DNA from: CAZVFH01 sp964626415
GTDB lineage: Bacteria > Patescibacteriota > UBA1384 > XYA2-FULL-43-10 > CAINNR01
Length of the DNA: 19,054 nt
Direction: 5' to 3'
Assembly (NCBI GenBank): GCA_964626415.1
Contig: CAZVFH010000013.1
Coordinates: forward strand, 1 to 19,054
Positions 1 through 6,942 of the stretch are shown piece by piece; position 1 is the stretch's first letter, and every line of letters begins with the position of its first letter. The position numbers and the translations under genes are program-made. The notes under the pieces were generated by a model. That model had not been told where the DNA came from and searched no databases. It was given only the letters and a program-made list of their open reading frames with translations.

Positions 1-1435
1 GATCATTTAATATCGTCATAAACTGATCATATTTTTGATTGCGAAGAGTAAAATCCGCTGACATTCTAGCATCTTCCAAAAGAATATCGGCATTTTTATC
101 AGCGAAGCCAGCATAATTTTCACCACTTGCAATTTGACTCGAATGCCAAAACGGATAAGGGTCACGATCATAGCCAAAATCAAAACCGTACAAAACTGCT
201 TGAAAATCTCTCTTTTCCAAAAGTGTTTGATAATTTACCGCGCTTTGTTTTTGCAAATTAATCTTTATCCCCTTTTCTCGATATTCTGAAATTAGCGACT
301 CAGCAACTGAAACTGATAATGTTTTATCAAGAACGAGAAGCGAAAATTCAAGTGGTGGCTCAAATTTTTCCCCACTCTTTATTTTTTTTCTGTTGACCGC
401 ATCTTTGAATTTTTCGTTTCTGGTGTTAAAAATTATCGCAAATTGACGTGAAGTTGGGTAAGAGTATGACTTTGATTCATTGTCATCGACTTTTATTCCA
501 GCGACAGCATTGCTCGACCCTGAACTGAAACCTTTTTTTGCCTGTTTTTCATCAGGATCAATTTGGAAGAGTATTTTTTCAATATAATATTTTTCAGCAA
601 AATACGATGGATTTTTTTCAAGCATTACTTGATAAATTTTTTGATTTTTCCCTGACTTTGCATTTGAAAATTTATAAGGACCAGTACCAATTGGCATTGA
701 AGAAAGTGCTTGAAAATCAACATGAGTCGGAATTATCCCAACGGTTGTGTTATAAACAAATGGTCCATACGGGTTCGAAAGTTTGAAAATTACCGTTTTT
801 TCATCTGGCGTTTCAACCTCAATATCCTTCCATGAGCTATAATAAGAGGATTTCAAATTTTGATCTTTTATTGATTCAATTGTGTATGCCACATCGGTCG
901 ATAAAAAAGGCACACCATCATGCCAGAATAAATTTTCTTTCAAATGAAAAGTGTACGATTTACTATCGGCTGAAACTTCCCAATTTTCGGCCAAATCAGC
1001 AATTACTTGTCCGCTTTTGTCGACTTTTGTCAGACCGGAATAAATTAATCGGTTTATTGTTTTATCAACATCTGTTTTTGCCAAGACCGGATTTAGATAT
1101 TGTGCCTCACCAATTAAGATCTCTTGAAAAGTGCCACCATCACTCGCCACAATTTTTGTTTTATCAAAATAATTTAATTTAAAATAAAATCCCAAAAGCA
1201 CAATTAAAGTAGTCGAGAGAACTAGAAGGATAAATTTATCAAATTTGTTTAATAATCTTGGTAGCCGAAAAACACTAACAAAAAATGACTTTATGATAAG
1301 CCAAGAAGCAAAGAAAAAACTTTTTACTGATCTGAAATAGATCGATGCAATCTGAAAAAAAGAACCGCTAGATTTTTTGCGACCACTCATTTTTTCTGAT
1401 TTTTTGAAGTTCCAAAAATCAAAATTGCCTGTCAT
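1..1435 (-). CDS. Peptide ABC-transporter substrate-binding protein (SBP_bac_5/OppA-like), 3' end outside window
   Basis: This gene runs off the left edge; about 478 codons are visible. The start is the ATG at 1435, four bases after the secG stop, so the two are probably cotranscribed. The N terminus is a basic, cytoplasmic-looking stretch of about 65 residues, then a membrane segment (about 66-87), then an extracytoplasmic lobe typical of family 5 solute-binding proteins: residues near 115 (AQYLNPVLAKTD), a WHDG motif, IGTGPYKFS, and AIIFNTRN. Near the cut end, DPYPFWHSSQI and NYAGFADKNADILLEDAR match the ligand-binding region of peptide-binding proteins. The expected role is capture of oligopeptides for an ABC importer, anchored by the N-terminal helix instead of a lipobox. 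Oddity: after FNTRNEKFKD (about residue 343) the protein jumps to a region normally found some 80 residues further on, so an in-frame internal deletion is likely. Confidence 0.85.
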   Translation of the reverse strand, partial: MTGNFDFWNFKKSEKMSGRKKSSGSFFQIASIYFRSVKSFFFASWLIIKSFFVSVFRLPRLLNKFDKFILLVLSTTLIVLLGFYFKLNYFDKTKIVASDGGTFQEILIGEAQYLNPVLAKTDVDKTINRLIYSGLTKVDKSGQVIADLAENWEVSADSKSYTFHLKENLFWHDGVPFLSTDVAYTIESIKDQNLKSSYYSSWKDIEVETPDEKTVIFKLSNPYGPFVYNTTVGIIPTHVDFQALSSMPIGTGPYKFSNAKSGKNQKIYQVMLEKNPSYFAEKYYIEKILFQIDPDEKQAKKGFSSGSSNAVAGIKVDDNESKSYSYPTSRQFAIIFNTRNEKFKDAVNRKKIKSGEKFEPPLEFSLLVLDKTLSVSVAESLISEYREKGIKINLQKQSAVNYQTLLEKRDFQAVLYGFDFGYDRDPYPFWHSSQIASGENYAGFADKNADILLEDARMSADFTLRNQKYDQFMTILND

Positions 1436-1439
1436 TGTT

Positions 1440-1664
1440 TTACCCGTTAACTATAAATAGTGGAACCAAAACTGAAACGACAAATAAAACAATGAAAACA
1501 ATAGTTGCGTAAAACAGCGACTTTTCCAGCCCGCGTTTTGAGCGATAATAATTTCCCTCGCCACCAAAAACCGAACCAAGACCGGAGCCCTGCTGTTGCA
1601 AAAGAATTGAAATGATAACTAAAATTGCCAAAATAAGTTGGATAATTTCAAATGTTTTTGTCAT
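1440..1664 (-). CDS. secG: Preprotein translocase subunit SecG
   Basis: The product is a 74-residue protein with two hydrophobic helices (about 6-22 and 50-70) joined by a loop that carries LLQQQGSGLGSVFGG, the conserved SecG signature. SecG is the small auxiliary subunit of the SecYEG protein-conducting channel in the cytoplasmic membrane. A longer reading frame extends upstream to 1748, but that extension is the antisense-free read of tRNA-Phe exon 2 and its intron, so the ATG at 1664 (MTKTFEIIQ) is the real start. The gene begins 14 bases after the tRNA-Phe CCA end and is followed after four bases by the peptide-binding protein gene. Length and topology are normal for the family. Confidence 0.93.
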   Translation of the reverse strand: MTKTFEIIQLILAILVIISILLQQQGSGLGSVFGGEGNYYRSKRGLEKSLFYATIVFIVLFVVSVLVPLFIVNG

Positions 1665-1678
1665 AATTTTTATTAATT

Positions 1679-1966
1679 TGGTGCCGAAGGCCAGAATCGA
1701 ACTGGCGACACGAGGATTTTCCGTTGATTGGACTATCTCATCATCCATCTGAGACGGATGCCGGGCGCTAATGCAGGATTATCGTTGGGGCTCACCTGCT
1801 AGTCTCTACACCTTATCACAAACTTTTAACCCTTGTGACCTTGGCTCGGGATTGTCTTTTGCTTTTCCAAAAGAGTTTCCCCGAATTCACCCGGTTTTTA
1901 ATCGCTGATTACTCAACGATGGACCGAAAAATTCAGTCCACTGCTCTACCACTGAGCTACTTCGGC
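1679..1966 (-). tRNA. tRNA-Phe(GAA) interrupted by a group I intron, CCA encoded
   Basis: The 5' exon (1966-1935) has acceptor GCCGAAG, D-arm GCTC/GAGC and stops after U33 of the anticodon loop. The 3' exon (1721-1679) begins GAAAATCC, supplies anticodon GAA, then variable loop GTGTC, T-arm GCCAG/CTGGC, acceptor CTTCGGC, A73 and an encoded CCA. Joined, they give a 75-nt cloverleaf with the usual bacterial tRNA-Phe anticodon-loop context. The anticodon stem GTGGA/TCCTC has one U28-U42 mismatch. Phe tRNAs are usual substrates of MiaA, which is also in this window. Confidence 0.93.
1722..1934 (-). ncRNA. Group I self-splicing intron (213 nt) in the tRNA-Phe anticodon loop
   Basis: The intron lies between U33 and G34. 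The internal guide GGTCCA (1925-1920) pairs with the 5' exon end TGGACT and leaves the canonical U-G wobble at the 5' splice site. TTTTC just upstream of the guide pairs with the 3' exon start GAAAA (P10). The intron ends in G (1722). Core motifs typical of tRNA group I introns are present: TTCGGGGAAACTC, CAATCCCGAGCCAAGG, AAGGTGTAGAGACTAG and the P7 partner ATAGTCC (GACTA/TAGTC). There is no room for a homing endonuclease. Subgroup IC3 is likely by resemblance to other bacterial tRNA introns, but I did not fold it. Confidence 0.93.
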
Positions 1967-2017
1967 ATAAATATTTTAAAATAATAAATCAATACCACTA
2001 TTGTGTAATTCCTGATC

Positions 2018-2117
2018 TGTCATTGCGAGGCACTGCGACCTGCCTCGACGGCAAGGCGGGAGCAATCTTTCAGGATAGATTGCCACGAGACAAAAGATAT
2101 TGTCTCTCACAATGACA
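2018..2117. repeat. Dispersed palindromic repeat (TGTCATTG-type ends)
   Basis: A roughly 100-bp element between tRNA-Phe and tRNA-Cys. Its ends are inverted copies with one mismatch (TGTCATTGCGAG and CTCACAATGACA). It contains an internal hairpin GCAATCT/AGATTGC and a GC-rich block. It looks like the small non-coding palindromic repeats scattered through many CPR genomes. Confidence 0.75.
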
Positions 2118-2151
2118 CTCTATAATTTTAAATTTTGTTTTTGAAATATTT

Positions 2152-2225
2152 TGGAGGCCTGAGCCGGAATTGAACCGGCGTAAGCGGTTTTGCAGACCGC
2201 TGCGTAACCACTCCGCCATCAGGCC
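2152..2225 (-). tRNA. tRNA-Cys(GCA), CCA encoded
   Basis: A 74-nt cloverleaf: acceptor GGCCTGA/TCAGGCC, anticodon stem-loop with CTGCAAA (anticodon GCA), T-arm GCCGG/CCGGC with TTCAATT loop, discriminator U73 as expected for cysteine, and encoded CCA. Confidence 0.95.
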
Positions 2226-2242
2226 AAAGCGTTTCATAGATT

Positions 2243-2271
2243 ATCTTATCCTAATTTGCAGAATTTGTAAA
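2243..2271 (-). promoter_or_regulatory. Promoter of tRNA-Cys
   Basis: On the minus strand TTTACA (2271-2266), 17-nt spacer, TAAGAT (2248-2243), about 18 bases before the tRNA-Cys 5' end. It is divergent from the tRNA-Gly promoter, which has the same -35 hexamer. Confidence 0.6.
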
Positions 2272-2292
2272 TCATTTGCGATTAAAAAATCA

Positions 2293-2321
2293 TTTACAAT
2301 CGTAGTGATAAATGCTAAATT
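2293..2321 (+). promoter_or_regulatory. Promoter of tRNA-Gly
   Basis: TTTACA (2293-2298), 17-nt spacer, TAAATT (2316-2321), about 17 bases before the tRNA-Gly 5' end. Confidence 0.6.
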
Positions 2322-2338
2322 AGTAGATGGAGCGACCT

Positions 2339-2414
2339 GCGAGAGTAGCTCAGTTGGTAGAGCGCGTCCTTGCCAAGGATGAGGTCGCGGGTTCAAATCC
2401 CGTCTCTCGCTCCA
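2339..2414 (+). tRNA. tRNA-Gly(GCC), CCA encoded
   Basis: A 76-nt cloverleaf: acceptor GCGAGAG/CTCTCGC, D-arm GCTC/GAGC, anticodon stem CGTCC/GGATG with loop TTGCCAA (anticodon GCC), T-arm GCGGG/CCCGT, discriminator U73 and encoded CCA. Confidence 0.95.
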
Positions 2415-2465
2415 TGCCACTTCGCCAAAGCTACGCGGCATTAGAAATTTTTAATCAGATAAATT

Positions 2466-2807
2466 ATGAGCAGAAAAAGTCGACAAAAAAAGAAAAATAA
2501 GTTAAAGCTGCAAAAAAAAATTACGCAGTATATGCCGGGAACGGTTAAAGAACCAACTGATTTAGTGGCTGAAAATGCTGAAGTTCCAACAACCAAGAAA
2601 ACTAAAAAAATCAACCAAGAACCTGAAGATGAAATTATCGATCCGCAAACAAAAAAATTCATCCGCAAAGATGTTCGACTGATATTTTTTACTTTGCTAG
2701 GGTTGGCGGTGGTTTTAATAATAATTAAAATTTTACAACTAAAAACCAACTACGTTTCCGATTTTGGTAATTGGCTTTATAAAATATTCAATATCAATAC
2801 TGGATAG
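2466..2807 (+). CDS. Small basic single-pass membrane protein, function unknown
   Basis: A 113-residue protein with a very basic N terminus (MSRKSRQKKKNKLKLQKK), a charged middle, one membrane helix at about 71-90 (RLIFFTLLGLAVVLIIIKIL) and a short tail with aromatic residues (FGNWLYKIFNI). By charge distribution the long N terminus should be cytoplasmic. It starts 51 bases after tRNA-Gly on the same strand and could share its transcript. No family is recognised. A reading frame on the opposite strand over the same bases is a shadow with no better support. Confidence 0.7.
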   Translation: MSRKSRQKKKNKLKLQKKITQYMPGTVKEPTDLVAENAEVPTTKKTKKINQEPEDEIIDPQTKKFIRKDVRLIFFTLLGLAVVLIIIKILQLKTNYVSDFGNWLYKIFNINTG

Positions 2808-2873
2808 ATCGCTTAAAATATCAAAACCGCCCATTTCGTTAAAATTGAATAAATTGAGTTCCTGAACTTGCCC

Positions 2874-2995
2874 TCATCGTGAAGAGGCATCAATTAAAAA
2901 CGTTCTCGGGTTAACAGGTATTCCGAATATGTTGATTTGGATATGAAGGTGCGGGCCGGTTGACCAGCCGATTGAACCATCATTTAGTTTTCCAG
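2874..2995 (-). pseudogene. C-terminal remnant of an M23 (LytM) peptidase
   Basis: Just past the stop of the giant gene, in another frame, the minus strand reads GWSTGPHLHI, then PVNPRTFLI and a stop at 2874. HLH next to STGP is the zinc-site signature near the C terminus of M23 glycyl-glycine endopeptidases, and PVNP follows it in that family. Only about 40 codons remain: no start codon, no catalytic core and no first zinc motif. It overlaps the last codons of the giant gene. I read it as the stump of a cell-wall hydrolase gene whose 5' part was lost. Confidence 0.7.
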
Positions 2996-5900
2996 TAAAA
3001 ATGTTATACCATTTAATTCATAGTCATTAAAAGTGGTATCTTGATCAGAAGCAGGCCTAACTTTTTTGTTTAAATTTATGCTATTTATATAGTCAAAAAG
3101 TACTGGGCGGTTTGTACTAGCACCTCCGCAGTGGTCGCAAACAATTGCTAATTTCCTTCCTTCGGCCTCCGCAATCGGACGGACAAACGCAACAAACTTA
3201 TCAAAGAAATCTGCGACTGATAACTGGTTAATAGTATTCTCGTTGGGGTTTAGACCTCGGATAATAAGCAAGGGCTCGCCTTTGTCAGATTTTGTTCTTA
3301 TCAGTAAACAAGCTCCTGCAAGGCTTTCGTTTGCTGATTCAGGATTTTTGACAATATTCACCGATACAAAATTCGGATACTTTTCTGCAATCGAAGTTAG
3401 CTGAGATGCCCAGCATGCATTCGCAATATGACCAGAAAATTCTAGTGTAAGACCCCTTGTCGGAATGAATTGTATCGGCATCTTGCCAATAACCTCCTGG
3501 TTTTGCGCTTTAGACAGTTCTTCTGATAAAGCTCTCGGATTGGTAATCTGTAAAAATGATCTTTTTGCTTTTTCATCTTCAAAGTATCTATCACGCGTTT
3601 CTTGATTTGTTATATGATCGATAAAATCCAAAGCCCATGAAATGTTGTCGATCGATGGCATTTCGTTTTCCAAATTTCGTTTTGCCTCCTCGATTGACTG
3701 ACGGTTGTTGCGGAAAGCTAAAAGAAAAATAAATTGGCGTAAAAGTTCGTGAAATTCTCTAAAATTTCCAAGCAATTGGAAATTATGTTCAAAATCTTTT
3801 ACGCTCCTAAAATCAACAGCTTGGAGCGAATCAATATTCCTTTTTAGGTTCGAAATCGCCTTTGGATTTTGTCCGGCGTCTTCCATCTCTTGCAGTTTGC
3901 TTGACCATTCAGCAACAAGCTTAATTCTAATTTGTTCACCATTTGTTGCTAAAGTTTCTAGAGGATGCGATTCCTCGACTAAACTGATAGCTGAAATAAT
4001 TGAATCTTTTAATGTATTAAAACGGCTAACAAACTGTTCAGAGTAGTCGAAAGTCAATTGCTGGACTCTATCGATTTTATCAACCATCAATACTTCGCTT
4101 GGTTTATAATCTGGAGGCACATCCGTCCATCTCCCCTTCTCAACCAAAGCTCTGTGGTAATCAACTACTTCCTCAAACTCTTCATCATCATGATTTCCCC
4201 ACGAACTTGTTTCATAACTTACGAACTGTTTAAACATAGCAGCAATTGTCGGGTTATCTAACCCCTCACCATGAAAATCAGGTTGCTTGAATGATCTTCT
4301 GACTCCAGAGAGTCTTTCTCGTACCTCGCTCATGCCAGCTTCACCGGTATGTCGAACACCTAGATTGCGAAATAAGTCCGACAACACCCCTTGTGACAAC
4401 AGTCGAAAATCTCTGTAAATTTCTTCATTTAGAAAATTACCAAATAATTGATGAGCCAAAGCTAGATCAGCCGGAGGCTTAATATCGTGTAGTTTATAAA
4501 GTTCAAGAATCTCGTTGAAAGTATAGTTCCTTGAACTTATATTTTTCGCCAATCTTTGAATATCGTAAAAGCGCTTTAAATTATCCCATGAGCCAAAAAT
4601 ATCCATCGAGCTCTTGGAATCGATTTGTCTGAATAATTCTTGTAGAAAAGAAATATCTGCAAGGCCCGGCGCGTCTTTTATACTCATCTGTTCGGGGTTG
4701 ATCTTCTTTGCAATCTCATTTAACCACCTTATGGCAGATCTTCCAGGATATTTGTCTGACGAATCGTCTAAAACCTGTTGGAGAATTTGTGTGTAAAATT
4801 GATCAGAGTCTAATCCCGAAGCTTCATAAAGATTTGTAAGTATGTCTCCGAAATCATCAAGGGCCTCGCGACGGCCGACATTATTGTTTAACATATAATT
4901 AAACATTTTTTTGTAACCAAAAACCCTTCCTGCTACTCCGAGATTCATAAGAACGTTGCCCATAAATTCAAAGTCCAAATCATCTCTGTGCTCGATTAAA
5001 ATTTCATACGCCTGCTTCCAGCCATTCCCACCTGTATCACTTGATTCTTCCCATTCTGAAAAAAGATCAAACTCATTTTCAACTAACAGATGGGCCTCTT
5101 CAGGTTCAAGCTCTATCTTCTCGGTTTGATTTAATTCATCAAGACCGAGAAGCCAATCTTTTTTTGTTTTTGCTAAAAATCTGCAGTAACCATTATAATT
5201 TTTCGCAAAGTTTAATAATTCGGGCATTGTCTGAAAATCAAGTTTTTGTCTGATATTAAATAGGATATCCTTATTATAATGGTCAAGATCTTCTTGTAAA
5301 TTAAACCGCTCATATATTTGTCGCATGTCAAATACATCGCCATTTGCAGCTTTTTTATAAAAGTTTTCCATAATTTTATCTTGTATCTCTGTCCGCGAGT
5401 AAAATTCTTCCGAAAATTTCATTCCCGTGTAAATTTCCATTGCAATCGTAATGGGACCTTTGTCAAGAGCTTTAATCAAACAACTTTTAGCTGTTTCGGT
5501 AAATTGATCTTCGCTCATTCCCAGTCCGAGTGCAAACTTGCGAGTTTTTTGTGCTCCAGATCGACCAAACATGGCGAAAAGCGCATCTTCGGCATTAGTT
5601 GCGAGCGTCTCCGGAGACAACTGTGTGAGCTCAATTGCTCTTTGATAATATTCAACAGTATCTAGACTTCCGGACTTTATCGTTTTTATCGCGCCTTCAG
5701 TCGCTGCATGTTTGGCTTCTGGAGAAGTCAAAAAATCCTGCGGAAGCTGAAAAGCATTCGCAATGTGATCAGCGGTTCCTATCTCATCGCCACCGTGTTC
5801 AATATAATGCAAAAATACTGGTTTAGCTGCCTCTTGAACTTCTGAACTAGATAGAAGTTCAGCATTGAATTTGAAACGATCGATATATTCAATTGCGTCA

Positions 5901-6883
5901 TAGATACTGCTGTCATGATCAGATTTATCTAGGTCGCGTCGACACATCTCGATGAGAAAGCTGCGTGACGCTTCGAGAAACTCCACTGACACTAGTAAGG
6001 TTTCATCGGATAATTTTGTTCTCTCAATACAATCAAACGCATATATGTCATTACCTAGTCTTAACCATTTCGCAACTTCATCAATTTGGACATCATACAA
6101 TTGTTCATCTGACAAACAAAAAAACTCCTTTATACTATCTTCGCTAGTTTGATTGCTTTGTCTGCTTAGTGCGTATGTTGGAGTGCTAGAATGAGATACA
6201 GAATTATCTAGTGCTTTCGAATATCCTTTTATTGCTGCTTCCTGAACACTAGGCAAAACAATGATTTCCGGAATAATACCCAGAGGAAGAAGATATTTTT
6301 TTATGTTGTAAACTCCGCCAGAAGCTATCTTCATTTCACGCGGGAGTATCTCGTAAATTATTACATCCTCGGCACGTGCTCTGTATTCAGGAATACTCAT
6401 TAAATCCACCCATGGAGTAGCATCTTCAACAAGACAAGAATAGGTCTGAGAAAAGGGCCTCTCTTTGACTGAGAGCACCGAACCGCCTACGATAGCGTGT
6501 CTAGCTTGATCTTCACCAATAATGCCTTGGGTTAAAAACTCTTCGATTTTTTTCGATGGTATCTGCCCTGAATGGCGGATGTATTCAGCAATATTGTTAG
6601 CAATACTCAACCCAATTAATTCCTCGGGCAAGTCAATATTTTTAAGCTCCTCAGAATCGATCGTTTGCCAGTCAAATCGTAGTTTCGCTTTAATCTCCCT
6701 AAGTTTCTCTAGTTGGTCTTCTGTCAAATCATTCTGTAATTCAATAGCTTTTTCCGCATCAGAATACTCATCAGCAAGGTAGCTATCTTGCTGAACTGTA
6801 TATTTGTCTCTGAGCTCTTTTTTTATAAGATTGGCCTCGGATAGCGCCTCTTCCGGAGTATATTTTCCAAATTTGTCTAACAT
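2984..6883 (-). CDS. Giant alpha-helical repeat protein with a conserved C-terminal domain, function unknown
   Basis: The product has 1299 residues, is acidic and almost wholly helical in character, with no signal peptide or membrane segment, so it should be cytoplasmic. The N-terminal third has degenerate repeats built around an L-x-S-x-E-V-Q-E-A-A-x-x-G pattern: residues 210-220 (LPSVQEAAIKG), 345-355 (SSSEVQEAAKP) and 385-397 (LTSPEAKHAATEG). The last roughly 150 residues (about 1148-1299) form a compact-looking domain with ACWASQ, PLLIIRGLNPNEN, CDHCGGASTNRP and a final TFNDYELNGITF. This layout resembles large uncharacterised proteins I know from Parcubacteria; the C-terminal domain could be enzymatic but I cannot assign it. 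The gene starts 59 bases after comM ends, with no clear Shine-Dalgarno site, and may be transcribed from the comM promoter. Confidence 0.85.
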   Translation of the reverse strand: MLDKFGKYTPEEALSEANLIKKELRDKYTVQQDSYLADEYSDAEKAIELQNDLTEDQLEKLREIKAKLRFDWQTIDSEELKNIDLPEELIGLSIANNIAEYIRHSGQIPSKKIEEFLTQGIIGEDQARHAIVGGSVLSVKERPFSQTYSCLVEDATPWVDLMSIPEYRARAEDVIIYEILPREMKIASGGVYNIKKYLLPLGIIPEIIVLPSVQEAAIKGYSKALDNSVSHSSTPTYALSRQSNQTSEDSIKEFFCLSDEQLYDVQIDEVAKWLRLGNDIYAFDCIERTKLSDETLLVSVEFLEASRSFLIEMCRRDLDKSDHDSSIYDAIEYIDRFKFNAELLSSSEVQEAAKPVFLHYIEHGGDEIGTADHIANAFQLPQDFLTSPEAKHAATEGAIKTIKSGSLDTVEYYQRAIELTQLSPETLATNAEDALFAMFGRSGAQKTRKFALGLGMSEDQFTETAKSCLIKALDKGPITIAMEIYTGMKFSEEFYSRTEIQDKIMENFYKKAANGDVFDMRQIYERFNLQEDLDHYNKDILFNIRQKLDFQTMPELLNFAKNYNGYCRFLAKTKKDWLLGLDELNQTEKIELEPEEAHLLVENEFDLFSEWEESSDTGGNGWKQAYEILIEHRDDLDFEFMGNVLMNLGVAGRVFGYKKMFNYMLNNNVGRREALDDFGDILTNLYEASGLDSDQFYTQILQQVLDDSSDKYPGRSAIRWLNEIAKKINPEQMSIKDAPGLADISFLQELFRQIDSKSSMDIFGSWDNLKRFYDIQRLAKNISSRNYTFNEILELYKLHDIKPPADLALAHQLFGNFLNEEIYRDFRLLSQGVLSDLFRNLGVRHTGEAGMSEVRERLSGVRRSFKQPDFHGEGLDNPTIAAMFKQFVSYETSSWGNHDDEEFEEVVDYHRALVEKGRWTDVPPDYKPSEVLMVDKIDRVQQLTFDYSEQFVSRFNTLKDSIISAISLVEESHPLETLATNGEQIRIKLVAEWSSKLQEMEDAGQNPKAISNLKRNIDSLQAVDFRSVKDFEHNFQLLGNFREFHELLRQFIFLLAFRNNRQSIEEAKRNLENEMPSIDNISWALDFIDHITNQETRDRYFEDEKAKRSFLQITNPRALSEELSKAQNQEVIGKMPIQFIPTRGLTLEFSGHIANACWASQLTSIAEKYPNFVSVNIVKNPESANESLAGACLLIRTKSDKGEPLLIIRGLNPNENTINQLSVADFFDKFVAFVRPIAEAEGRKLAIVCDHCGGASTNRPVLFDYINSINLNKKVRPASDQDTTFNDYELNGITFLLEN

Positions 6884-6942
6884 AAATCTAAAAGATATTA
6901 ATAATGATATGTCTTATAGTATCATATTTTAGCTGGAATTTT

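Noticed and set aside
1665..1748. Upstream extension of secG by 28 codons.
   Set aside because: It lies within the tRNA-Phe exon and intron; SecG begins properly at 1664.
2170..2441. Reading frames on both strands over the tRNA-Cys and tRNA-Gly region.
   Set aside because: They are translations of tRNA genes and their promoters.
4058..6782. Several plus-strand frames of 60-115 codons opposite the giant gene.
   Set aside because: Shadows of a well-supported gene, with no motifs or start signals.
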